A DNA stretch of 64,000 nucleotides, taken from assembly GCA_035079385.1 (NCBI GenBank), contig JAVHKY010000063.1, positions 1,550,001-1,614,000 of the forward strand. Reading direction: 5' to 3'. Of this stretch, positions 49,200-63,657 are shown one piece after another (the first letter of the stretch is position 1; the number at the start of each line of letters is the position of its first letter). The position numbers and the translations under genes are program-made. The notes below the pieces were generated by a model. It did not search any database and was not told the origin of the DNA. It saw only the letters and a list, made by a program, of their open reading frames with translations. Source of the stretch: Aspidiotus rigidus. Lineage: Eukaryota > Arthropoda > Insecta > Hemiptera > Diaspididae.

Positions 49200-49610
49200 A
49201 AATGTTCTGGTGTAGCCAAATAAATAAAGATCATGTTTCACGTCTGTCATAGTTTAAAATATAAATCTAGTATGCAATATCGAATAATTTAGTGTTGTGA
49301 GAAGGTTGTTCCGTTCGTTTGCCCTCCTTCTTGATCTAGTGCTTATAAAGAGCTCACTCGCTCCGCTCGTTCGCCCTTTCTTTGTCTAGGATAATTCTAG
49401 TTTAGAATGTACGAGAAGTCTAGTTTAGAATATTTAAAGTTAATAGCTTTCTCCTAAGCCTGTAGTATAACAGGAGCCTAGACCTAGTATGAAGCTCTCT
49501 CGCTCTGCTCGTTCGCCCCCTTCTTTGTCTAGTATAAGTCTTGTTTAGAATAGAATATTTGAAGCTAGTAGCTTATGCGGAGCTCACTCGCTCCGCTCGT
49601 CTATTATACC
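49200..49610 (-). repeat. dispersed repeat (family C), copy 2 with repeated core
   Basis: 49200-49413 is the reverse of 5159-5390. The core GAGCTCACTCGCTCCGCTCG recurs, with variation, at about 49350, 49489 and 49580, each time followed or preceded by TAGTTTAGAAT-like sequence, indicating tandem growth of the unit in this copy. Confidence 0.7.
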
Positions 49611-49920
49611 AGTAGTAAAAAGAGATATTGCACGCACGCACATTCTTTCAAAATTAAGGTAGGGCTCAGAGAAAAAAAAATCCAAGTCGCAAGGTCGTCT
49701 GCACGCACGCACGCAGGCGCACGCAAATTTTGAAATTAGGGGAGGGTCAGAGCAAAGGCATGAAACATGTCCATAATTTTCTAATGTGGTATACGTGTAG
49801 GTATCTAATTACGTTGACTATTTAATTGTACAGGAGTGGGTAAAACAAATTTTATTTTTCGATTCTGTTAGCATTTTTTCGTTTACAGAATTATTTTCTA
49901 AGCGAAAAACTACACTCTAA

Positions 49921-50159
49921 TCTAACGACGACATACTCAACGATTAAAACGTACGGAGTAATTTGAATAGAGCCACAGAAATGAAAATACACCGGAGCGC
50001 TTTCGATTAAAAAACCATGTCAACGGGGACGTGAAAGTAACTGAACCAACTTCGGCCGGCAACAAGAACTACCGAGGAGGACATGACCGAACTAGCGAGT
50101 CATCACAATCTATTCAAATTACTCCGTACGTTTTAATCGTTGAGTATGTCGTCGTTAGA
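49921..50159. mobile_element. MITE with perfect 50-bp terminal inverted repeats
   Basis: 49921-49970 (from TCTAACGACGACATACTCAA) is the exact complement of 50110-50159. The 239-bp element has no ORF. Identical arms suggest recent insertion or gene conversion. No obvious target duplication. Confidence 0.9.
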
Positions 50160-51289
50160 TTTTTCTGGTCATATTTTAGAGAACCGAATTAATTCGAAAA
50201 ACTACAATTATTTAGGCTGATTTTAATTTTTTTCTTTTCACTATTCAACTCTCTTTAAAAACTAGCTTTGGTTATACGATAGTGTTGAAACCTGAGACCA
50301 GAAGATAGATCCTTGTTCAGTGGATCTCTGTCACAATCATATAATGAATGATTCCTATCGATGGGCTCGACGTTCTAAGCATCAGCTCGCAACCATGCCG
50401 TAGCAGCAGCCACTGCTTTCTCCCCTTTTACGATTCAACTTTTCAATTCAGAAGAGTAGGAGGCACGCGTTCAGCGTACTGCTGGTCTGATGATTCACAA
50501 CAAGAATTATGAACATTTTAAAAAATTCGAAAATATTTACTACAATGATGAAAAGTTTAGTCCAGACTAACAAAAGAGTTCTAACAATTATTATATGTAT
50601 AAGCGAGAAATGGTGAAATCAAAAGTATTTTTGACAAGTTGACTTTCAATGCCGAGAAACACAACAAAAAGGGGATGAATACACAATCACGATTAATAGT
50701 ATGGTGCAAATGAGATAAAACGAAATGGACTGTTAGTAAAGTTGTTGAATGACATTAATTAAAATATGATACGAGTTTGCGATAATTAGCCTGTCATAGT
50801 TGCCTGCAATGTAAATTCGAGGTGGTATGGAATAGGTAGAAAAAGAAAAAAGAAGGGGAGAAAAGGTGCGCTTATATGATAGGGAGAATACTCAAAACAG
50901 CCTGAAAATTAATTTCGAAGTTTTAAAATTGTACTTATTTGAGAACTGAAAAATGTAGGCTTATTGTCATTCCAATAGATATACGTAGAAGAAAATCTAT
51001 TGAGTTTCAATGACTGAGTTGATTGAGATACTCTCGTCATTGATCTCAATCAAATTGTTGTAAGAAAGAAGAATCTTACAGACTGGAGTATAGTCTTATT
51101 CTGTCAGCACAACTGAATCCTTATTCAATGAGAATACTGAGTTTTGATTGAGATTTTGGATGGGCTCACATTTTGTGCGCTAAAAATTTCACAACAACGT
51201 TTCTTCATTTATTCTAGAGAGTATTACATGATATATTTATTATATAGAGATTAACTAGCTTGTACAAATATGTGATCAAGATTTACTAC
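50160..51289. other. intron segment, nothing recognised
   Basis: No repeat or coding signature supported. Confidence 0.45.
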
Positions 51290-52070
51290 AAAAAACACCG
51301 CGTGAGTAGTACACGACTTTTCTTCTCACAATGCAAAAATAATTGATAGAGTCACTCCCTCTCTTTAAATTAATACCAATGTACTAAATTTGAATGAAAT
51401 ATCGACGAAAATAAAATTCAATGGACCCTTGGTCAAGAATGAACCAAGAATGAACCTGTTGAATGATAAAAGGTTCTTCATCACAATACACATACTGATA
51501 ACATAAGTGGTAAAAGGATAGGAAAATCCGCTTCTCGTAACGTAAGCAGCTACTCGCAGCTATTCGTAAGCAGCTACTCGTAATAGTGAGAAATTTTTCA
51601 AAAAAAGTCAAAATTTCTCGGAACTACTCATCCGATCCTCAAAAAAATTGCAGATGCACATCTTCAAATATAATACTACAATATGGCCGAGTTTTAAGAA
51701 AATCCATCAGGTAGTTTCGGAGGAGTTCCGCGGACAAAAAATACTCGAAATACTGAAAAATTTCTCAACAAATTGAAAATTTCTCGAAAACTACTCATCC
51801 GATTCTCAAAAAAATTGCAGGTGCACACCTTCACATATACTACTACAATATGGCCAAGTAACAAAAAAATCCATCGGGTAGTTTCGGAGGAGTTCCACGG
51901 ACAAAAAAATCTTATATATATATATATATATATAAGGAAACCTGAAATTTTTTTTTATTCTAGTTGTGATCTAGGACCTCTAAAACGTCGAGAAAATTCA
52001 TTGCCTCCTCCCCCTGTTGACCTTGCTACGGGTGTAATACCTCACTTTTCCAGTTAGAAAAGTCAGTAAA
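51290..52070 (-). mobile_element. families B and A repeat, - strand copy
   Basis: 51290-51375 is family B in reverse; 51375-52070 is family A in reverse, ending with AATACCTCACTTTTCCAGTT near the boundary. Its inner block is duplicated: 51598-51750 and 51775-51930 both read CTACTCATCCGAT...GTAGTTTCGGAGGAGTTCC. A short (TA)n sits where the + copy has (GTAT)n. Non-coding. Confidence 0.65.
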
Positions 52071-52466
52071 AAAGTCTACACACTGTACTAAGGTTTTTGT
52101 TAACATCAGCAGCCTCGCGTACTTGGAAACCAGCGCTCTTTTGTCGTTTTCAAAGGACATAATTATTTCAGAAAATGAACCCCAGAGAAATCACAGCTAA
52201 ACTTTTTATTTTTAATGGAATATTATTTGACATATCTCACGGTCACTAAAGTAGTCAACACCAAAAAAGTCAATTTTCAACATGTCATAAATATCTATGC
52301 ATCCAATGTCTGAAAATAATTTATATTATTTTTGTATTATTGCAATATATTCACCCTGGAATACGCTCTTTCTATAATATTTTTTAAGTATCTCGTAATG
52401 TACAGGTTTGATATTCTATGCGAAATTTCAATACTAATTTCTAGTTGACATTGGTTTCTGTTACAG
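52071..52466. other. intron 3' end
   Basis: Unique sequence leading to the Abd-B acceptor, with the pyrimidine-rich stretch and TTACAG at 52461-52466. Confidence 0.6.
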
Positions 52467-52855
52467 CAACTCTGGACGCTACCCCAATGGGCCCTTTCGG
52501 TGCCAACCCGGCGGGGTGGACAGGTCAAGTAGCACAACGCAAAAAACGTAAACCATACTCTAAATACCAAACGTTGGAGTTGGAAAAAGAATTTCTTTAC
52601 AACGCCTACGTATCCAAGCAGAAAAGGTGGGAACTAGCTAGAAATTTGAACTTATCCGAGAGGCAAGTGAAAATCTGGTTTCAAAATAGACGAATGAAGA
52701 ACAAGAAAAATACGCAAAGAGCTCAACAGCAGCAAGCAAACTCGAACAGTGCCAGTGCAAACACGAATCATCATACTCACCATCACGTTTCTCACGGAGG
52801 ACATCATATTCTCAATCACCATGGCACAAATGGTCCACTAAAACATCACCCGTGA
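52467..52855 (+). CDS. Abd-B: Abdominal-B, homeobox exon (C-terminal region)
   Basis: Second and last coding exon, residues 248-376. It begins after a pyrimidine-rich acceptor (TTTCTGTTACAG) in the phase required by exon 1. The [12 protein letters not shown] segment carries the single Trp (265) that Abd-B-class proteins keep in place of a YPWM hexapeptide for Exd/PBC contact. The homeodomain occupies about 271-330: the N-terminal arm RKKRKPYSK is diagnostic of the Abd-B/Hox9-13 class, helix 1-2 contains [20 protein letters not shown], and recognition helix 3 reads [16 protein letters not shown] with the invariant W, F, N and R. The tail is Gln/Asn-rich then His-rich ([13 protein letters not shown]). 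The stop TGA is 52853-52855. Exons 1 and 2 total 1131 bp. Family assignment is essentially certain; using this acceptor with the 2490 donor is an inference supported by phase. Confidence 0.95.
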
Positions 52856-53130
52856 TCGTCTACTTGTTCTGGTTAATAGTTCCTTGCGCATTTCCTTTTT
52901 TCTCTCTCTTTCTCTCTCTCTTCTTCTTCCTCCTCCATCTCTAACTCAATGTTCCATTCTCTTTTTATTTGCATAATACTTTATTTTCCAGACTAACTAT
53001 ATGTAGAGTTACGATATTAAATTTTTCATTATACAGTGGCGAATTCACGAAAGGAGACCGCATTCATGTTTCTGAACCTCCTCAAAAGATAGATAAAAAT
53101 AAAGAAAAACATTTAAAAAAATAAAAAGAG
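52856..53130 (+). other. proximal Abd-B 3' UTR with candidate poly(A) signals
   Basis: After the stop come a CT-rich stretch (52895-52960) and AATAAA at 53098-53103 and 53120-53125. Both signals lie inside a MITE. Longer 3' UTRs are common for Hox genes, so the true end may be further downstream; further AATAAA-like sites follow. Confidence 0.4.
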
Positions 53131-53213
53131 AAAAAGACTAGGACTGGTTTTATTTTGTTTGATCGAAATTTAATATGAATTTCTCAGCCGAAATTCTCCT
53201 CGATCCGCCACTG
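53034..53213. mobile_element. 180-bp MITE in the Abd-B 3' UTR region
   Basis: Ends CAGTGGCGAATTCACG...CGATCCGCCACTG (inverted CAGTGGCG) and is flanked by ATTATA on both sides (53028-53033 and 53214-53219). The ends resemble hAT-type MITEs, although those usually make 8-bp duplications. No ORF. Confidence 0.8.
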
Positions 53214-55184
53214 ATTATATCGTATTCTCAATTATTTGATTTTTCGTTGTTTCAAAAAATCGTTTTGACGGAGGAAGAAAAATCAGAACGTCAGTTTTGC
53301 AGAAAAAATAAGCCACTATTCAAGTTACCCAGGCAATACTAAGTTTTTTTATAATTAACATTATGATTTATTTTCGAATACCTATATGATATGAAAACAA
53401 CATTATGTGTATCTCTGTGATCTCCGCGTTGCTGCCTAATCGATAATATTTTATGACTTCAAACAATATTGGTGTTTGCAACGAAAAAAAGAATTTCAAC
53501 TGAGGGAGAATGAAAAACAAATTTTTCGTGTTCAAACATTTCACGAGTTATTAATAATCACTTTTCTCTTCGAATACAGCAGAAAAATGCAGAAAAAATG
53601 AAGCAAAAGTAAAAAAATACCTAAAATTTGAAATTGAGGGTAGATCACAGTTGATTGTTTACAGTTTTCTATCTATGAGTATGTATGATAACCTAATTTT
53701 ATTATATAAAAAATCTGAAATATTCTGCGCGTATATGATAGACGAAAAATGTAAAAAGCTGAAAATTCACTAATATGGTTTTATTTCAATTGCGACTAGT
53801 CATAGTTTTAATGATGTTCGAAAAGGATGATAGGAGATAGCTGAAATAAGTGAATTTACGTGTTCATAATTTATTTAATTTAATATAAACTAATTGTAAG
53901 TTGACAAAATCAAATATAGAGAAAGAAGAGAAAGGCGATGATTTTTAGGGGAGACACGCCTCGCAATAAAATTTGATATTCTCTGTAAATTTTCAGGGGA
54001 AAATTTAAAGATTTATCAATTCTGCAACGATACCGGACGCCACTAGAGTTTTTAAACGGGTTTGTTTATGACTCATGATCTTGGGATTTCTTATACTGGT
54101 AAAAATTCTGTGGGTGTATCAATTGTAATATGTACTTTAGTTTCTCCACAATTTTTTGGTTGGCTTATTTGGTACCTCTAAATTAATTGGTTGACAATTT
54201 ATTCGACAATTGATAACTTGTTTCTCCTCCTCCCGCACATTATATGTCTAATAAGTACAAGCCTCCGTAGTTGAAAAACAATGGTCGATATCACCTTCAA
54301 AGAAAAAACGTGGAAAATGAAGAGTGCAAAAAGGTTTTTTTTTTGTATTTAGTCAGACAAACGAGTCGAATGAACAAAAATTAGTGGTCGTAACCAGAGT
54401 CAACGTCACTTGTTGAAATTTTCTTTCCAAAGTGGAGCGCGACATAGACTGGTCAAAGTTATTGGTCAGAAAAAAAAAGATAATAATAAAATGATATAAA
54501 ATTTAAACATTGAAAAAGGTGGAGTAAAATGATGATTTTCATACGTAGTTCTACAAACAATCGTAGTCCTGTAAGAAATTACACTTCAGTAATTCTTATT
54601 TTTATCATCAAATACGACAGTTCATTTACTGGACCTCGATCTATGTCCCTTCTTCACCAACGTTAGGTATTCCCTAGCTCCACGTATCATCGTCTCCCAT
54701 TAGGCCTGTGTGTCGGTATCCAAATTCTTATAACTCCAAATTGTCCAACTCTACCTTCAATTGATAGATTCTTCATGGACGAGAAAGCACTTCCTCTTAT
54801 TTTTTTTTCTTCCTTTTGTTTTTTACTTTTCTAAAAATATGTTCGAATTATTTATTTTTGACGTTGCGTAATTGTTTTTATTTTCTATAACATTGTTCTG
54901 TTTATATTTTCTCATTTTTATTAAGCCTATTCTATTTGTACTATGATATTATAATTATCACCGTAGGGATTGTTTAATTCTTTGTTTTGTTTTTAAAATT
55001 ACAATATTTGGCCTCCAGTGTTGAAAAGAAGAACTCCCATCTTATAAATAATTTTTTTCTAAAAATTGAAAATGGTTTTCTCCTTTTTTCTTTTCCTCTT
55101 ATTATGTGTGATTTTTTGCTTTTTACAATTTATTTTTTATGTAATGAAAATACTAATCTAATAAAGTTTTTTGGTGTAATCTTA

Positions 55185-55238
<54 letters not shown>

Positions 55239-58200
55239 TAGGTAGGTACGAATGAATTTATTTAGAATACCAAAGACAGTTTTTTCGTTATTTCATTTAC
55301 TTTGATGTTTAGAATATCTCAGACATGTCTTTAAAAATTGATGACGTGTGTTGTTGCGCTCTATCCAGTTGTAGTTGGAGCAATCTCGAGAACTATATTG
55401 CAAAATATTTCAAAATAATAAAATTTAAATTTGAGAACAAAATCGGTCTTATTTCATTGTTTTTATCAATTGGTTTGGAAAAAAATTGTACTTTAGAAAA
55501 GTCAAACAGAAATCTGTTTATTTTATAAGTAATCCAGAAAATGGAAAATTATATTTATTATTTATACAGACGTAGAATTTTGTTTCATTGACTGCTTATA
55601 ATTATGGCTTAGACTATTAGGTAGAGTATGATTAGTTTTAGTAATAATTAAATATCGATAAATTTGCATTTTTCTCTTTGTTTGTTTGTTTGTTTGTTTG
55701 TTTGTTTGTTGTTTTTTTTTATGTTTTTTCTTTTATTTTCCTTTCATCTTCATTTTTTGTGTAAACAAATTTTTTGAATGTTATTTCATTTTCTCAGTTT
55801 TTTTTTTCATCTTTGTGCAAAATATTTGCAATTTGAATTTTTTGTCGCATTTTGTCTCATTAATATTTATTTTGAAGAATGTGAATTTTTTTTTTCTTTT
55901 CCTCTCTTTTCGAATGATGAATATATTGTATAAATAAAATGTAAGCCTTGTTATTGCATCTTACAGAAATGTAATTAGTGTATGATTTTCAGAAAATAAA
56001 ATTCTTTTACAAATGATTTCTGAAAGTAACAGAAGAGGTAGGTAATGATGTGGCATTGTTTTTTTGCATAGGAAAACACATTACTGAGTTTAATTTCCCG
56101 AAAGAAAAGTTTGGCAACTATTTTTTCCATCAGAACAAGATGATTGATCGTCACTGATTCCCTAGCTATCAGTTGAGCGATCTTCATACAAGCACTTTAT
56201 TATTCACCATGAATATTTTCAGTCTACTAATGTGACCGAGACCAATGATAATAATCTGTCAAATTCATACCTATCACTTGATTTCTAAGTTTGCTAGTAG
56301 AAAGACTGCAGACAATTTCCATAAGTTTATGGAATGGCTGCTGACAGTGCTTGAATATGATGCAGAATATACTTCACAAACTATCGTAGGGTTTCAGAGA
56401 AGGCGTTAGTTTCGGAAATACGCCGTATCTAATATGTTCATGTAGGAAAATCAATTAGTTCTTCTAATTCTATAAAAAACGCCGCAGTAGTGTAATTTGA
56501 ACACGTTCAATACAAGTTTCTTAATTACATGCTCTCGAACAATTTTTTTCCTGAGGAAGGGAAGAGATATGAAGTCTCGAGCCACGAGTGAAGTCCGAAG
56601 ACACCCACCCCAACTTCCAGGTGAATCACCCTGATCCATGTCCTTGTTTTTTTTACTAAAATAGTAGCTTCATCAGATCAACGCTCATATGTCTATCTTT
56701 ACAATGTTGGTGCTCAATAATACACACACAAAATCTAAATGGAATATAAATATACTCGCCATATTCTGATCCTTCAACATCCATAGAATTTCAACGTCGT
56801 GAGGACAAAACGATTCCGTTTCCTGAAACTTTTTAAAAACTTTTTTATTACTTAAACCTCTTCAAAATCTTCCCGACTCCGTATTTAAACTCGTGAAAAA
56901 TGAATCCATAATGTTATAATAATTTATAGAAAACTTCTGAAGTACGTTTAAAAACCTATGACTTGCGTGCGGTCGCAGATTTTCCAAAAATCGTTCAGAA
57001 ATTCATTCTATATAACCAGAGTGTCACCATACCCACATTTTTCAGCGTTACACCGTTTAATTTTTCTGTTAGAGTTTTTCTTCATCCAGTCGGGACTGAA
57101 TTCAGGTACGTCAACCAAAATACAAAGATGTCATTTTTTACTTGGTGTGAAAGCATTTTCCTATTGGTAGACGCTTATCACTTGTTTCTAAATACACCCC
57201 TTGTGTACAGTTTGTCGGGAATAAGAGCTACAAAAATGGCAACATTATATGTGAACAACATGAAAAGGAAGCCATAATGAGACGGCTCATTGCCGAAAAG
57301 ATTGACTACCATCTTTGTAGATCTTATTTCAAATGAATCATTGAGAAATTATCTTGTTCCCAGAATGTTTATTGAACTCTTCCCTCGAGAGACCACGTCA
57401 TCTACATACTTGTTCAGACCTATTCATTTATATGAGAAGAAGAAAATGCTGTACAGTTGAAACTGAATTTGATCGTCGAGGGCTGTTCCTCACTAAAATA
57501 TGACATGCATTTGTCGGCACGCCCTGAAATGAAAAATAGACGCCAGGAGGGTGCACGCCGAAGAAAATAAAGGAACACATCAGTTGAATGAAATTCCTCG
57601 CCTGAGAAAGAATTGCACGCCTAGAAAAAAGTTTTGCACATCTAAATTGAGATCGTTGTGTTGAATACATAAAATTCTTTAAAATTCAAGATAATACCTA
57701 AAATTCAGGAAAATATTCAAAATTATACTCTAGGTATAGAGCATACGTTTAAAAAAAAATCAAATAAAATTATACACATGTCAATATAAATTTTCTAAAC
57801 TTACATAAAATATGATTGATGTGGTTCAAAAATGATAAAACATTGTATGAATTCAGTGATCACCCAGGTATGTACAGGATAGAAGTAGGCTTCAAATAAC
57901 TATGAAACAAGCACCCCGCGGGCGGGGTGTTACGAGGGTCGGCGAATGACTGAGTTATTTCTGATAAGAAAAATATCCATTGAGATGGCGGTACTATTGA
58001 GATCGACACAAGGTGCAGGAAAATAGAAATGATAAAATCTTTGTGCGCTAAAACCCAACTAGAAAGTAGGACCAAGTACCGGTACAAATTAAATTTGAAT
58101 TGAGGATTACAAAGCTAGGATATCATATTCACAATCAATTTTTGATCATCCTAGGCTATTTCCTACTTTTTTATTTCTAATTATTCATTTCATATTCCCA

Positions 58201-58798
58201 TGGCGTTGTAAGACATTCCCTTTCATTTGTATTCAATTTCATTCATATTGTTGGAACCGCCTTTTCAAGAATTCACATCACATCTTTTTGATTCTATTTG
58301 TAAAAGCTAACACTCATCAATTAATAAGCAATAACCTGAACACTGTTGAGTACAAATATGGCTGATATTACACCCTTCCAACGATTGTCATTTTTGTCAT
58401 AAGATAAGAATAATAAGTGACACAAATTGTAACATCACATATAGAATTGAAATCGTTGATTAATTAATACTACTCACAAACTGCATTTGTCTTCTCAAAA
58501 CCCAACAATGTAATTATCATATTTGTACTAGGTACCGTACCTTTGTAGTCAACTTCAAAGTAAGTATACCTAAATTGAAAATCAAAATTGAATCGCGGAT
58601 CACAAAGCCAGGATACCGCATTGGCATCCATGATCTACTTTCAAGTCATTCTGTTCCCTACGTTTTTACAGACTTTTGATACGGAATACGACACCTAGAT
58701 TGCAAAATATTGATTTAGATGATATATGCCTTCTAACTCAAGCGTAAGAACCGGTACTAGAAACTAAATGTACCTTATACTGCAAGTTAATAGTAGAT
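53214..58798. other. 3' flank of Abd-B, no gene recognised
   Basis: Very AT-rich at 53.3-56.2 kb with poly(T) tracts and an ATT run. Open frames (54987-55241, 55686-55937, 56451-56639, 56963-57277) are low-complexity or featureless. No transposon with clear ends. Confidence 0.4.
55188..55240. repeat. (ATT)n microsatellite
   Basis: About 17 units. A (GTTT)n run also lies at 55677-55711. Confidence 0.92.
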
Positions 58799-58916
58799 TA
58801 CTGTACAGTGGCGGTAAGTAAGCGATTAATGTCGAGTGTGAAGTTGGCGGATCGAGCGCAGCGAGTGTAGCCATCGCACGAGACATTAATCGCTTACTTA
58901 CCAACACTGTACAGTA
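58799..58916. mobile_element. foldback MITE
   Basis: Outer TACTGTACAGT/ACTGTACAGTA, then GGTAAGTAAGCGATTAATGT and its complement. Arms of about 42 bp around a GC-rich loop (GGATCGAGCGCAGCGAGTG). 118 bp. Confidence 0.8.
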
Positions 58917-58921
58917 CCCTA

Positions 58922-59165
58922 TTTTATTGTATACCGGTAGTGGTTCGGTAATTTCGTCAGTTGGAGCATGGCCACACTGCAGCGTGCTGTACGTTGTGTA
59001 AAGTGCTTTATTTTTCTAGACAAATCAAGACATCCACATCAGCCAATCATAGCGGCGTTACAGCGCCGCACCACTGTTTACTCGCGTGCAACGTAAAACA
59101 CAACTTACATTCGCACAAACAGTGATGTTACAACGTACTTACCGAACCACTATACAATAAAAGAA
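58922..59165. mobile_element. MITE with TTTTATTGTATA...GTGGTTCGGTAA ends
   Basis: The left end reads TTTTATTGTATACCGGTAGTGGTTCGGTAA. The right end on the minus strand reads the same without the CCGGTA insert. About 240 bp, adjacent to the foldback element at 58799. Confidence 0.65.
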
Positions 59166-59607
59166 TAAAATTTCGATAATTATTCAACCAAACAGTTCAT
59201 GTTCATACCTCATACTTTCCACTTAGGTATTCACGTTCTATCAAATAGAACTACAAACTCAGATTGGAGACTAGAATCATTGTAATTAGATACCAATTTT
59301 TTTATCACGGTACTCAACAATCATTCATTTTATATTTTGCTCTACCTACCGCTTCACCATTCACATTGCTTAGACCAACTTCAGGGATTCATACTTCATT
59401 GCTCTCATTCTTTTCCATCCCAATTAAGACGTTTAGTTCCACTTGTAGTCATCTGATAGTCATTAAAATGAAATTAACTTGCAATTTGAACATATCAAAT
59501 TTATTGTAATAACACCAATCTTTTCAATTTGCGAACGTTCGATAATAAAGACGCTAGGTATTATTGCTAGGTATTATTTTTTTACGTGGTTCCTACATTA
59601 AGGACAG

Positions 59608-59859
59608 CCCTACTAACAATTGAGACAGCGTTTCGGACGGCCGATGTGGCAGAAACGCTGGCAGAAACGCTAGCGTTTTCTCAAAAAAAAGTGGCAAATT
59701 CACGCGCAACAACAGCAGATTTGACAGTGTTTCTGCTGCGTGTGACAGCGTAAAGCAGAAACGCTGGCAGTTCCGCTCAGCGTTTCTGCCAAAAAAGTGG
59801 CAATTTCACGCGCACGCGGTGGAAACGTTGTCAGATCTGCTGCTCAATTGTTACTAGGG
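59608..59859. mobile_element. MITE with internal GGCAGAAACGCT repeats
   Basis: Inverted ends CCCTACTAACAATTGAG and CCCTAGTAACAATTGAG (minus strand). Inside are two imperfect ~65-bp direct repeats (about 59658-59735 and 59757-59820) carrying CAGAAACGCTGGCAG, AGTGGCAA and TTCACGCGCA. 252 bp, non-coding. Confidence 0.75.
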
Positions 59860-59866
59860 GGTCGAA

Positions 59867-60418
59867 CCACGGCCGTCTTCAATTATCAGGCCGGAATACT
59901 GAAAATTGACAACGCTGTTTAAGAGGGCGATGTTTATACACGCTCTTATGTAAAATACTTCAAAAAACACGTAATTGTTAATTTTCGAACATAGTATCCG
60001 ATTTCAGGGAAAAAGTAATATGGAAAGAGTAAACGATCCTCGATTTTTTGAGCCAGGTCTCATTAAGATTGATCAACTACGAAGCGAGATATGAACGTTT
60101 TAAAAAAAAAAGTTAGACAGAGGACGAAGTGCGGTACATTACCGCACGCTTTGTCCCCTGTCCGACTTTTTCTTTAAAAACGTTCATAACTTGCTTCGTA
60201 GTTGATCAATCTTAACGAAACCTGGCTTGAAAAATCGAGAATCGTTTACTCTTTCGATATAATCGCTTACTTTTTCCCTGAAATGAAATGCTACATTCAC
60301 AAATTAATGATTACGTGTTTTTTGAGTGTTTTTACCGTAAGAGCATATGTAACGTTAACCCTCTTGCGCAGCATTGCCAAGTTTAATATTCCGGCCTGAT
60401 AATTGAAGACGGCCGTGG
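59867..60418. mobile_element. 552-bp full-length foldback element
   Basis: Almost a complete palindrome: CCACGGCCGTCTTCAATTAT at the left, its complement at the right end, centre CGGTACATTACCG near 60140. Flanked by a 5-bp duplication TCGAA (59862-59866 and 60419-60423). It lies 7 bp from the previous MITE. Non-coding. Confidence 0.88.
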
Positions 60419-60647
60419 TCGAAAACAATCAAAATGCAAATTAATTGCAATGATAACACGCAAAGAGCCAAAGACTCGAGACTATACAGCATACGGCACA
60501 CTTGACTGTGACGTCAGCGTCTTAACTGAGACAAAAGAAGAAGAAGAAGAAAAAAGTGATTACCTACAATAAGGTCGGCTAGTGCCTGCGCCGACCCTAA
60601 AAAAAGAAAAAGAGAAGGCAGTCTTTGAACAAGTAAATTAGTCACCT

Positions 60648-60876
60648 GAGATGACCGGATTTTTCGGCATTTTTGATGGAGATTTTCGGCACTAAAAATT
60701 TAGTTTTCGGCATTATTTGGCAATAACGAAAAAAGTACCATTTTTTTGCATTTTTTGAGTCATTTAATGCTAAAAACTATACATTTTCCTTCTAAAATTC
60801 GGCAAAAGCGACGATTTCGGCATATATTTTTCACTTTTTCGGCATTTTGCCGAGAAATCCGGTCTCTGGTCATCTC
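60648..60876. mobile_element. MITE with six TTCGGCA iterons
   Basis: Inverted ends GAGATGACCGGATTTTTCGG and GAGATGACCAGAGACCGGAT (minus strand). TTCGGCA begins at 60663, 60685, 60706, 60798, 60816 and 60838, all in the same direction. 229 bp, non-coding. Confidence 0.75.

Positions 60877-63657
<2,781 letters not shown>

Noticed and set aside
56451..56639. Minus-strand frame at 56.5 kb
   Set aside because: 62 codons with no recognisable family and no splice or promoter context.
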